DNA from: Microvirga terricola
Lineage (GTDB): Bacteria > Pseudomonadota > Alphaproteobacteria > Rhizobiales > Beijerinckiaceae
Length of the DNA stretch: 64,000 nt
Direction: 5' to 3'
Assembly (NCBI RefSeq): GCF_011777495.1
Contig: NZ_JAATJS010000001.1
Location: 620,001-684,000 of the forward strand
Shown: positions 18,483 to 26,113 of the stretch, piece by piece
How positions within the stretch are numbered: position 1 is the first letter of the stretch
Layout of the letters: every line of letters starts with the position of its first letter
Program-made: the position numbers and the translations under genes
Notes under the pieces: model-generated
Seen by the model: the letters and a program-made list of their open reading frames with translations, nothing else
Database searches by the model: none
What the model was told of the DNA's origin: nothing

Positions 18483-19685
18483 TCATCGTGACAAAGGTTC
18501 GATAGCGCGCGCCCGCGTCGTCGTCGCGAACAGCGTGAGCGCCGCCACGCCCGTTCCCGCGATGGTCAGCGGAAGGGGCAGTGGAGACGCGTCGAGGTTC
18601 TGACCGAGGACGATGCCGAGGATCGCGGCGGTGGTCATCTGGCAGATGCCGAGAAGCGAGGAGGCCGCGCCGGCCCGGTCCGGAAACGGCATGAGGGCTG
18701 AGGCCATGGATTGCGGCATGGTCAGGCCGACGCCGAAGGCGTAGATCGCCATCGGTCCGGTGATGGCGAAGGACGACGGGACGCCAGCGGCGACGAGCAC
18801 AGCCATCATCACGCCGCCGAGCGCGAGGCTGGTGGTTCCGATTTTGATCGTTCCATCGAGGCCGCGCCGCCCCACGATACGCTGCGCGAGCGAGGTCCCG
18901 GCGACATACCCCACCACCATGAAGGCGAAGGAAAAAGCGTAAGGAAGCTGGCCGAGACCATAAAGGCCCTGGAGCACGAAGGACGAGCCTGAGATGAAGG
19001 CGAAAAGCCCGCCATAGGTCAGCGTCGACAGGAGCACATAGACCCGGTAGCCGCGATGCTTGAGGAGCGCGCGGAACCCTTCGAGGATTGTAAGGAACGA
19101 CACCGGCCGGTCGGATTTCTGGCGGATCGGTTCGGCGAGGCGAAGGGCAACCGCTGCCGCGAGCGCCGCGCCGCTCAACACCGTGATGACGAAGTTCATC
19201 CGCCAGCCGCCGGCCTGCGCGACAAGCCCGCCCACTACCGGGGCGACCGCGGGGACGACGCCCATGATCGATCCCATGCGGGAAAGTTCTCTGCCGGCGC
19301 GCGTGCCGTCATAGAGGTCCCGCACGATGGCGCGGGCCAGCACGACCGGGCCGGAGGCACCGAAGGCCTGCACGAAGCGCGCCACGGTCAGGGCTTCGAT
19401 GGTGGGTGACAGCGCGCAGACGATGCTGGCGACCGTGAAAAGCCCGAGGCCGAACAGCAGCACGGGTTTTCGCCCGACTCGGTCGGACGCTGGGCCATAG
19501 ACGAACTGCCCCGCCGCGAAGCCGAGGAGGAAGGTCGACAAGGTGAGCTGCGTCTGGCTCGTCGTGGCCCGTAGCTCCGCCGCGATCACCGGCAGGGACG
19601 GTAGATACATATCCGTCGACAGCGGACCCATCGCGGTCAGCAGCGCCAGGAGGATGGTGAGGGCCAGAGTGTCGGGCTTGAGCAT
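18483..19685 (-). CDS. Bcr/CflA family drug efflux MFS transporter
   Basis: A 400-residue 12-TM transporter of the DHA1 family. STDMYLPSLPVIAAEL in helix 1 and FVYGPASDRVGRKPVL in loop 2-3 are diagnostic of Bcr/CflA proteins, which export drugs such as bicyclomycin or chloramphenicol by proton antiport. MGVVPAVAPVVGG is antiporter motif C. The gene starts with ATG at 19685, and no regulator is adjacent. It converges on the secreted-protein gene. Actual substrate unknown. Confidence 0.92.
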   Translation of the reverse strand: MLKPDTLALTILLALLTAMGPLSTDMYLPSLPVIAAELRATTSQTQLTLSTFLLGFAAGQFVYGPASDRVGRKPVLLFGLGLFTVASIVCALSPTIEALTVARFVQAFGASGPVVLARAIVRDLYDGTRAGRELSRMGSIMGVVPAVAPVVGGLVAQAGGWRMNFVITVLSGAALAAAVALRLAEPIRQKSDRPVSFLTILEGFRALLKHRGYRVYVLLSTLTYGGLFAFISGSSFVLQGLYGLGQLPYAFSFAFMVVGYVAGTSLAQRIVGRRGLDGTIKIGTTSLALGGVMMAVLVAAGVPSSFAITGPMAIYAFGVGLTMPQSMASALMPFPDRAGAASSLLGICQMTTAAILGIVLGQNLDASPLPLPLTIAGTGVAALTLFATTTRARAIEPLSR

Positions 19686-19774
19686 GGGATAGCAGAACGA
19701 TGCGGGATTTTCGGCCTAGGCCGAAAATGCGCGGTTGTCACCCGCTCCCCATGCTTTCGAGGGTGGAAAGGGCC

Positions 19775-20518
19775 TCACCCGAAGCGGTGAAGTGCGCTGC
19801 CGTAGGCCTTGAGCCAGGCTTCCGCGTCGTCCGTGCGGGGGCAGAGCTGGTAGGTCAGCTTCCAGAACTTCTGGGAGTGGTTGAGTTCGCGCAGGTGCGC
19901 CACTTCGTGGGCGGCGAGATAGTCGAGCACGAAGGGCGGGGCCATGATGAGGCGCCAGGAAAAGTTCAGCGCCCCTTGGGCCGAGCAGGATCCCCAGCGG
20001 CTCTTGGTGTCGCGCACGGTGATGCGCCGCGCCGGCACGCCAAGCGCAGCGGTGTGGCGCTTCACGGCCTCGGCGAAATCGCGGCGCGCTTCCGCTTGCA
20101 GAAAGTCCTGCACGCGGCGGGTGACATGGGCCGGATCGCCCGTGACCGCGATGATGGGCTCGCCCCCGGCGCCCGTGGTCGCTCGGGTGACGCCGCGAAG
20201 CCCCGACCAGTGCACGACCTTGTGCGGCACGCCGCGTAAGGGCACGAGCGACCCTGGCTCGAAGGGCACGCGCTTGGGCACCTTCGCGAGGCGTGTCGCG
20301 ATCCAGCTGCCGTGACTGTCGGCGAAGCGCTGGGCGAGGCCGATATCCGTGCGTTCGGGAATGGTCAGCACCACCTCGCCGGTGGCGTTGGAGACGCGCA
20401 GCGTAATGCGCTTGGCCGTGGGGCGGCGCTTGAGCGCCACCTGAAAGGCCCGGCCCTGGTGCAAAACCTTGAGATGAGGAGGGTCCGCAGGAACGCGGCG
20501 GAACAGTGCAGCTCTCAT
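19775..20518 (-). CDS. YgjP-like M48-type zinc metallopeptidase
   Basis: A 247-residue protein of the YgjP/WSS-like metallopeptidase group. The zinc site is HEVAHLRELNHSQKFW near residue 205, an HExxH with a third His six residues on. TKSRWGSCSAQGALNFSWRL just before it is the family hallmark. Members are cytoplasmic; their substrates are poorly known. The ATG at 20518 fits the usual length, whereas an upstream in-frame start would add 62 residues without conserved content. It lies 76 bases after the PHB depolymerase gene on the same strand and could be co-transcribed. Confidence 0.9.
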   Translation of the reverse strand: MRAALFRRVPADPPHLKVLHQGRAFQVALKRRPTAKRITLRVSNATGEVVLTIPERTDIGLAQRFADSHGSWIATRLAKVPKRVPFEPGSLVPLRGVPHKVVHWSGLRGVTRATTGAGGEPIIAVTGDPAHVTRRVQDFLQAEARRDFAEAVKRHTAALGVPARRITVRDTKSRWGSCSAQGALNFSWRLIMAPPFVLDYLAAHEVAHLRELNHSQKFWKLTYQLCPRTDDAEAWLKAYGSALHRFG

Positions 20519-20594
20519 GTCTGCAATCTGCCCCGCTAGAGGCTCTTTGTCAGCGCAGCCGTTTGCCGCTGCCAAGAATGGCTCTTCGGAGGGA

Positions 20595-21857
20595 TTACGA
20601 TCTTGACGGCTTCTTTCGGGCCGGCTCGGGCGCGTGGAACTGAATGAATTCAACGATTCGAGGAGCGATTTCAGCCCTGAACCGAGAGCCGTTGAATACG
20701 CCATAATGGCCGACCCCCGCCTGCAAGTGGTAAAGCTTTTTATCCGAGGGCAAGTTCGGCGTGAGATCGAGCGCCGCCTTGGTCTGGCCGACGCCGGAAA
20801 TGTCGTCCCGCTCGCCCTCGATCGCCATGATCGCGCAACGGCGGATCGCCATGAGATCCACCGGCTGGTCCCGGTGCATCATCTCGCCCTTCGGCAGTTC
20901 GTGCCGCACGAAAACCTTGTCCACCGTCTGGAGATAGAACTCGGCGGTCAGGTCCATGACGGCCATGTATTCGTCATAGAAGTTTTGGTGCTTCTCGGCG
21001 GAATCGCCGTCGCCGTCCACGAGGTGGTTGAACATCTCCCAATGGGCGCTCACGTGCCGGTCGAGGTTCATGGCCATGAAGCCGGAGAGCTGCAGGAAGC
21101 CCGGATAGACGCTGCGCCAGAAGCCCGGATGGGCCGGGGGCACCTTGGAGATGCAGTGCTGGCGGAACCACTCGATTCCGCGCTCCTCGGCCAGCTGGTT
21201 GACCGCGGTCGGCGAGCGGCGGGTGTCGATGGGGCCGCCCATGAGGATCATGGAACGCGGCGTGGCGGGATCGTTCTCAGCCTCCATGCGGGCGATGGCG
21301 GCCATCACCGGCACCGCCGGTTGGCAAACGGCCATCACGTGCAGGTCCGGCCCGAAGGACTGGAACATCGCCATCATGTAGTCGATGTAATCGTCGAGGT
21401 CGAAGGAGCCTTCCGCCAGCGGCACCATGCGGGCATCGGCCCAGTCGGTGATCATGACCTGATGGGTGGGCAGGAAGGTCTCGACCGTGCCGCGGAGCAG
21501 CGTGGCGTAGTGGCCCGACATGGGGGCCACGATCAAAAGCTTCGGCTGCGCCTTGGCTTTGGCATGGTCCCGGTCGAAGGCAATGACATCGCAGAAGGGG
21601 CGCTCCCACACGATCCGCTCGGTCACCGCGACGGTCTCGCCGTCGATCACGGTGGAGGCGAGGCCGAATTCCGGCTTGCCGTAGCGCCGCGTCGTGCGCT
21701 CAAACAGCTCACAGGCCGCAGTCACGGTGCGCCCGTACGGCGTGTTGGTAAGCGGGTTGCCCGGGCTTTCGAATAAAATCTTAGTGACATCGGTGGCCGC
21801 GCGGGCCGGGCCCAAAAGCCAATGCGCGGTTTCGTACCAGTAATACGACAGGTTCAT
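20595..21857 (-). CDS. phaZ: intracellular polyhydroxyalkanoate depolymerase
   Basis: A 420-residue PhaZ that breaks down stored polyhydroxybutyrate granules in the cytoplasm. It starts MNLSYYWYETAHWLLGPAR, as Ralstonia-type PhaZ does. MAVCQPAVPVMAA contains the catalytic cysteine (about residue 180) used in place of serine, and GVGHYGVFNGSRFR carries the catalytic His near the end; EGERDDISG supplies the Asp region. GGGGA lies about six bases before the ATG. The gene diverges from regB, which would suit redox or carbon-storage control, though that link is inferred. Confidence 0.93.
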   Translation of the reverse strand: MNLSYYWYETAHWLLGPARAATDVTKILFESPGNPLTNTPYGRTVTAACELFERTTRRYGKPEFGLASTVIDGETVAVTERIVWERPFCDVIAFDRDHAKAKAQPKLLIVAPMSGHYATLLRGTVETFLPTHQVMITDWADARMVPLAEGSFDLDDYIDYMMAMFQSFGPDLHVMAVCQPAVPVMAAIARMEAENDPATPRSMILMGGPIDTRRSPTAVNQLAEERGIEWFRQHCISKVPPAHPGFWRSVYPGFLQLSGFMAMNLDRHVSAHWEMFNHLVDGDGDSAEKHQNFYDEYMAVMDLTAEFYLQTVDKVFVRHELPKGEMMHRDQPVDLMAIRRCAIMAIEGERDDISGVGQTKAALDLTPNLPSDKKLYHLQAGVGHYGVFNGSRFRAEIAPRIVEFIQFHAPEPARKKPSRS

Positions 21858-21999
21858 CGCTATCCCCACCGGCCCGGTCACCTGTTCTCCTCGCAAGCGG
21901 GGGTCGGTTTATCCTTGGCCGTGGCCTAAAAATGGAATTTTCTGCCCCCAAATGCAATGCCGTTAAGGTCGCAGCGGCCACAAATGTCCGTGATTCAAG

Positions 22000-22034
22000 G
22001 GCCTCCCTCGAAAGGATGATCCTGAAGGGAGGCC
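22000..22034. promoter_or_regulatory. long hairpin between phaZ and regB
   Basis: GGCCTCCCT (22000-22008) pairs perfectly with AGGGAGGCC (22026-22034), and the 17-base loop holds a smaller AGGAT/ATCCT hairpin. There is no T-run, so it is not a standard terminator. It lies 98 bases before regB and about 140 bases before phaZ in the opposite direction. It could be an operator, RNA element or dispersed repeat. Confidence 0.45.
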
Positions 22035-22131
22035 GCAGAAAAGCTCGGCGGCAGGCATGTGCCTTTATCCCAACGTCTTCTCCAAAAAGTCTTTCTTGGC
22101 GAATCGCCGCCCGGCCCTATCCTTTTGAGCG

Positions 22132-23514
22132 ATGGTTGAGATCGAATCGACCCGCCTGGCGCATGACGCCCGGCACCTGCGTCTCGATACGCTGGTCCGG
22201 TTGCGGTGGATTGCGATTGCGGGTCAGTCGATCGCGGTCACGGTGGTGCGCTTCGGGCTTGGCTTTTCGCTGCCCTTCGGGATGTGCTTCATGGTCATCG
22301 CCGCCTCGATCTGGGTGAATTTGATCCTGCGCATCCGCTTTCCGGCGAGCCACCGGCTCAGCGACAATGCGGCGACCGCGCTCCTGGCCTTCGATGTCGT
22401 GCAGCTGGCGGCCCTGCTCTACCTGACGGGTGGCCTTACCAACCCCTTTTCGCTGATGTTTCTGGTGCCCGTGCTGATCTCGGCGACGTCGCTGACGCCG
22501 GAGCGGACGCTGGGCCTCGGCCTGCTCGCGGTCGGCATGGCGACCTTGCTCGTGCTCACGCACAGGCCCCTGCCCTGGTTTGCGGGCCAGGCCATCAACA
22601 TCCCGTTCCTCTATGTGACGGGGATCTGGACAGCGATCCTTCTCGGCACGGCGTTTACCGGCATCTATGCCTGGCGGGTGGCTGAGGAGGCGCGCCAGCT
22701 GGCCCAGGCCCTTTCCGCGACCGAACTGGTGCTCGCCCGCGAGCAGCATCTGTCCCAGCTCGACGGGCTCGCGGCTGCTGCTGCCCACGAGCTTGGCACG
22801 CCGCTTGCCACCATCGCCCTTGTGGCGAAGGAGCTGAACCACGCCGTTCCTCCCGACGATCCGATTGCCGAGGACCTGAAGCTTTTGCGCGAACAGGTGG
22901 AGCGCTGCCGCACGATCCTCACCAAGTTGACGTCCATGGACCAGGATCAGGGCGGGTTCCTGGAAACCGTCGTGCTCAGCCAGCTGGTGGAGGAGATCGT
23001 CGCGCCCCATCGCCCGCTTGGCCTCAATGTGGAGGTTGTCTGCCACGGCGAGGGGCCTGAGCCGGTGACCCGCCGCAATCCCGGCGTGATCTATGGCCTG
23101 TCCAACATTCTCGACAACGCCGCCGACTTCGCGGTGAGCCGGGTCACGATGGAGGCGACGTGGTCGTCCCACAGCGTCGCCATCGAGATCCGCGACGACG
23201 GGCCGGGCTATGCGCCCGATATCCTGCTGCGCGTGGGCGAGCCCTATGTGACGACCCGCGGCGCGGCGAAGGGGGCCGAGAGCGAGGAAAGCGCAGCTTC
23301 GGGCTTAGGGCTTGGCCTCTTCATTGCCAAAACCCTGCTCGAACGCTCGGGCGCGCAGCTGATCCTCACCAATGCCGCCCCGCCGGCCTCGGGGGCCATC
23401 GCGCGGATCGTTTGGCCGCGTCATGCGTTTGACCAGGGTGCGGCAATTGCGCCGCAGGTTGTGTCCGAGGCGGCACTCAAAGATCCGGGGAAGAATTCCC
23501 ATATCCACGGGTGA
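22132..23514 (+). CDS. regB: RegB/ActS/PrrB-type redox sensor histidine kinase
   Basis: A 460-residue membrane kinase of the RegB family, which senses respiratory redox state and phosphorylates RegA. About six N-terminal helices contain GGLTNPF (100-106), the conserved quinone-binding heptapeptide. AAAAHELGTPLAT holds the phosphorylated His219. ERCRTIL holds Cys259, matching the redox-active Cys265 of Rhodobacter capsulatus RegB. The ATPase domain has NILDNAADF, DDGPGYAPDIL and GLGLGLFIAKTLL. The response regulator follows on the same strand. In this group the pair controls aerobic/anaerobic metabolism, carbon and nitrogen fixation; the target set here is unknown. Confidence 0.94.
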   Translation: MVEIESTRLAHDARHLRLDTLVRLRWIAIAGQSIAVTVVRFGLGFSLPFGMCFMVIAASIWVNLILRIRFPASHRLSDNAATALLAFDVVQLAALLYLTGGLTNPFSLMFLVPVLISATSLTPERTLGLGLLAVGMATLLVLTHRPLPWFAGQAINIPFLYVTGIWTAILLGTAFTGIYAWRVAEEARQLAQALSATELVLAREQHLSQLDGLAAAAAHELGTPLATIALVAKELNHAVPPDDPIAEDLKLLREQVERCRTILTKLTSMDQDQGGFLETVVLSQLVEEIVAPHRPLGLNVEVVCHGEGPEPVTRRNPGVIYGLSNILDNAADFAVSRVTMEATWSSHSVAIEIRDDGPGYAPDILLRVGEPYVTTRGAAKGAESEESAASGLGLGLFIAKTLLERSGAQLILTNAAPPASGAIARIVWPRHAFDQGAAIAPQVVSEAALKDPGKNSHIHG

Positions 23515-23570
23515 ATCGCTCGGTCTGACTTTTGCGTAGGAGTGCTTCGAGGATGCAGGGAGATGTTCTT

Positions 23571-24128
23571 ATGGCCGATGCACCTGTTGCGTTCGAGGAT
23601 CGCGCCGACAAGAGCCTCTTGATCGTCGATGACGATCGGCCCTTCTCCACGCGCCTTGCGCGAGCCATGGAATCGCGCGGCTATCAGGTTCGGGTTGCAG
23701 AGAGCGTGGCGGATGGCCTGGCCGCCATCGAGAGCGCAGCTCCCGCTTTTGCGGTCATCGATATGCGGCTTGGCGACGGCAACGGTCTCGATGTGATCGA
23801 GCGGCTGAAAAACCGGCGTCCCGACGCGCGCGGCGTCATTCTCACCGGCTACGGCAACATCGCGACGGCAGTCTCTGCCGTGAAGATGGGCGCTTTCGAC
23901 TATCTCGCCAAACCCGCCGACGCGGATGAAATCCACGCCGCCCTGATGGCCCAGGCCGGCGAGCGCGCGACGCCGCCGGAAAACCCCATGTCGGCTGACC
24001 GCGTGCGCTGGGAGCATATCCAGCGGGTCTATGAGCTGTGCGGCCGCAACGTGTCGGAGACGGCGCGCCGTCTCAACATGCACCGTCGCACGCTGCAGCG
24101 GATTCTGGCGAAGCGCGCGCCGCGTTGA
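23571..24128 (+). CDS. regA: RegA/ActR/PrrA-type response regulator
   Basis: A 185-residue two-domain regulator. SLLIVDDDRPF gives the acidic pocket, AVIDMRLGDG the phosphorylated Asp64, and YLAKPADADE the conserved Lys. The C-terminal Fis-type HTH (NVSETARRLNMHRRTLQRIL, about 157-176) is nearly invariant in RegA proteins. The ATG at 23571 has GGGAG about nine bases upstream and gives the family length of about 184; an in-frame ATG at 23553 is possible. It forms a pair with regB, 56 bases upstream. Confidence 0.94.
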   Translation: MADAPVAFEDRADKSLLIVDDDRPFSTRLARAMESRGYQVRVAESVADGLAAIESAAPAFAVIDMRLGDGNGLDVIERLKNRRPDARGVILTGYGNIATAVSAVKMGAFDYLAKPADADEIHAALMAQAGERATPPENPMSADRVRWEHIQRVYELCGRNVSETARRLNMHRRTLQRILAKRAPR

Positions 24129-24170
24129 GTGGCGCGCATGGTCGGGAGCCGGACCTCCAGAAACGAAAAG

Positions 24171-24194
24171 GCCGGCCTCCTTCCGGAAGCCGGC
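24171..24194 (-). terminator. hairpin downstream of RTX gene 1 (and of regA)
   Basis: GCCGGC arms (24171-24176, 24189-24194) enclose a nested CTTCC/GGAAG stem. There is no long T-run on either side except CTTTTCG on the minus strand, so it is a moderate terminator candidate between convergent regA and the RTX gene. A near-identical sequence follows the second RTX gene at 26010-26033. Confidence 0.5.
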
Positions 24195-24215
24195 GCTGTC
24201 TTCTGCGGGTGTAGT

Positions 24216-24247
24216 GATCCCGAAAAGTGGAGCCCGTTTTCAGGATC
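24216..24247. repeat. intergenic palindromic repeat (GATCCCGAAAA type)
   Basis: GATCCCGAAAAGTGG and the matching right arm CCCGTTTTCAGGATC form an imperfect palindrome. This sequence type is a frequent dispersed intergenic element in Hyphomicrobiales. A sister copy at 26070-26100 occupies the same place after the second RTX gene, so both were carried by the local duplication. Confidence 0.6.
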
Positions 24248-24259
24248 GAAGCGAGCCGC

Positions 24260-25666
24260 TTAGAGGTAGAAGTCGCTCGCGACCAGCTGTGCGGCCTTGA
24301 GGCCCGTCAGGGTAATCGTGGCATTGGCTGCGAGAGTGATCTCGGCCTCCCCGGCAGCGTTGTCACGGATCGTCACATCGGCAAAGGCTTTGAAACCATA
24401 GGCCGTCAGGTCGACCTTGTCGCCCTGGGCGTGCGAGAAATCGGTGATCCGGTCGAACCCGTCGCCCTTGCCGAACACGAACACGTCTGCCCCGGCACCG
24501 CCGTTCAGCGTGTCGTTGCCCGTGCCGCCGTTCAGCGTGTCGTTGCCGCCCGAAACCTTGTCGCCTTCAATGACTTTGAAGTCGCCATAGATTTCGTCGT
24601 CGCCCGCACCGCCGAAGAGAGAATCGTTGCCGCCTACGACGCTGCCCGACGCTCTTACCGCGTCCCCGTAAAGCCAGTCGCTCGAGCTGCCGCCTTTGAC
24701 GATATCATTGCCGCCGATCGCACTATCCGACATCGTATTGGCATCTCCGCACAGGAAACTGCCGCCGCTCGTGCCATTGCTTCCGCCGTAGATGAGGTCA
24801 TCACCACCCCGTGCCTGACCGGTCATGAGGTTACCATCACCAACGACGGTGCCAAAATCGACCGATCCATAGAGCACGTCATTGCCGCCGCGCGTATAGT
24901 CACTCATATTGCTCGCGTCACCGGCCACAAAAGAATTTATGCTTTGCTCGGCGTGCACGACATCGTTGCCGCCGACGGCATAGTCTTTCATGACAACGGC
25001 ATCGCCGCAGAGCCTTTCATTCCCCTCGAAAGAGGTGCCCGAAAAGAGTGTGTCATTGCCGCCGCGTGCAGAGCCGTCCATGCTGTAAGCATCGCCACGC
25101 AGATCGTCGTCCATCGCGCCGCCATTCAGATAGTCGTTGCCGCCGATGGCCTTGTCATGCATCTGCGTGGCGTCGCCGATCAGCGTATCGCGACCATTGT
25201 CGCCGTACAGCTTGTCATTGCCGCCCTTGCTCGAATTCCACATATAGGCGGCGTCGCCGACGACGACATCGTAGCCGTTATCGCCATGAATAATGTCGGC
25301 ACCGCCCCGCGAATAGTTGCGCATGACAGAGGCGTCGCCGTAGAGAGCATCCCACCCTTCATTTCCGCGAATCGCGTCATTGCCACCCCGCGCATAGCGC
25401 AGGAACGTGAACGCATCGCCGTAAATGTAATCCTTGCCGGCGGTATCGGGGCCAGCATCGCCATAAATGTAATCGTTGCCGCCGATAGCGGACAACGTGA
25501 TCGTCATCGCATCGCCGAAGATCTTGTCGTTGCCGCCGAAGCCGAAAATCTTGTCGTTACCGCCGCGCCCAACGCTCAGGGTACCTGCGGTATTGCCATA
25601 AATTGAATCGTTTGACGGAGTGCCATTCAGGACCTTGATGTTTCGTGTACCAACGATCGTCGCCAT
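24260..25666 (-). CDS. RTX-type calcium-binding protein, paralogue 1
   Basis: A 468-residue protein built almost wholly of glycine/aspartate repeats. It begins MATIVGTRNIKVLNGT and then has about twelve units of roughly 26 residues with consensus xGGNDxLxGxxxxDxLxGDAxxMxxxA. Residues 385-415 return to ordinary RTX turns (GGNDTLNGGTGNDTLNGGAGADVF), followed by an M10-peptidase-like C-terminal segment (FDRITDFSHAQGDKVDL). The end ASDFYL resembles uncleaved type I secretion signals. No N-terminal signal peptide and no T1SS genes nearby. No enzyme domain is visible, so it may be a secreted calcium-binding or matrix protein. GAGAGGT precedes the ATG. About three quarters identical to the paralogue at 26114-27514. 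Confidence 0.88.
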   Translation of the reverse strand: MATIVGTRNIKVLNGTPSNDSIYGNTAGTLSVGRGGNDKIFGFGGNDKIFGDAMTITLSAIGGNDYIYGDAGPDTAGKDYIYGDAFTFLRYARGGNDAIRGNEGWDALYGDASVMRNYSRGGADIIHGDNGYDVVVGDAAYMWNSSKGGNDKLYGDNGRDTLIGDATQMHDKAIGGNDYLNGGAMDDDLRGDAYSMDGSARGGNDTLFSGTSFEGNERLCGDAVVMKDYAVGGNDVVHAEQSINSFVAGDASNMSDYTRGGNDVLYGSVDFGTVVGDGNLMTGQARGGDDLIYGGSNGTSGGSFLCGDANTMSDSAIGGNDIVKGGSSSDWLYGDAVRASGSVVGGNDSLFGGAGDDEIYGDFKVIEGDKVSGGNDTLNGGTGNDTLNGGAGADVFVFGKGDGFDRITDFSHAQGDKVDLTAYGFKAFADVTIRDNAAGEAEITLAANATITLTGLKAAQLVASDFYL

Positions 25667-25747
25667 GGGAATTACCTCTCAGTATATGATACGCGACGAT
25701 TTAAGGCGATAACATCACGTATGCAAGTGAGATAAGATAGCTGAAGT

Positions 25748-25780
25748 AACTTCTTTTCCTAGATTTGCCTAAAAGAAGTT
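25748..25780 (-). terminator. inverted repeat after the mmcB remnant
   Basis: AACTTCTTTT (25748-25757) and AAAAGAAGTT (25771-25780) are a perfect 10-base inverted repeat with a 13-base loop. It follows the mmcB remnant and precedes RTX gene 1 by about 80 bases. It may be the old mmcB terminator or an operator of the RTX gene. Confidence 0.4.
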
Positions 25781-25806
25781 TTTCCGAATCGTATTCAGAG
25801 CTTCCC

Positions 25807-25985
25807 TTAAGGAGCACAAGCCGGATCTGCCAGCGCGTGCAGCGTCAGCGCTGCCGCCTTGCGCGAAACGCAATGTCACTGCTTTGCGGCAGAGTGGATA
25901 ATGCGTTCTTCCCATAAATTCACCGAGCCGAATGGATCGGCGACAATTAGGCCGCGATCCTCGGGCAGAATGTCGAGCGGCAGGC
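25807..25985 (-). pseudogene. decayed 3' fragment of mmcB
   Basis: This stretch aligns along its length with the last half of the intact mmcB (27677-27871). In one frame it still reads CRKAVTLRFAQG against RRKAVTLRFARA in the real protein, and the segment GCCGCGATCCTCGGGCAG matches the DIL-PEDRGL coding region. It has indels and lost the catalytic half, so it encodes nothing useful. Its right edge joins sequence that matches the region just after regA (24148 onward), which marks a duplication junction. The 447-base gap between the RTX genes is thus explained: RTX promoter region, this remnant, terminator and palindrome. Confidence 0.8.
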
Positions 25986-26009
25986 GCCGGACCGCCGGAA
26001 AACGAAAAG

Positions 26010-26033
26010 GCCGGCCTCCTTCCGGACGTCGGC
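26010..26033 (-). terminator. hairpin downstream of RTX gene 2
   Basis: GCCGGC and GTCGGC arms with an internal CTCCTTCCGGA loop; the 25 bases around it match the hairpin at 24171-24194. It lies 80 bases after the stop of RTX gene 2, the same spacing as in the other copy. Confidence 0.45.
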
Positions 26034-26069
26034 GTATTGTTCTGCACATTTAAAGTTGGTCGAGCGGGT

Positions 26070-26100
26070 GATCCCAAAAGCGGGTTCCGCTTTCGGGATC
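26070..26100. repeat. intergenic palindromic repeat, second copy
   Basis: GATCCCAAAAGCGG and CCGCTTTCGGGATC pair over 14 positions with one mismatch and a GTT loop, 14 bases beyond the RTX gene 2 stop. Same family as 24216-24247. Confidence 0.6.
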
Positions 26101-26113
26101 GAAGCTCCAGCGT

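Noticed and set aside
24227-25606. Plus-strand open frame across RTX gene 1 with repeated Ile/Ala/Val-rich text
   Set aside because: The regularity is the complement of the RTX repeats; no ribosome-binding site and the minus frame has the conserved GGND units.
25769-26077. Small gene between the RTX paralogues
   Set aside because: Alignment to mmcB shows it is a truncated duplicate with indels, so it is listed as a pseudogene fragment.
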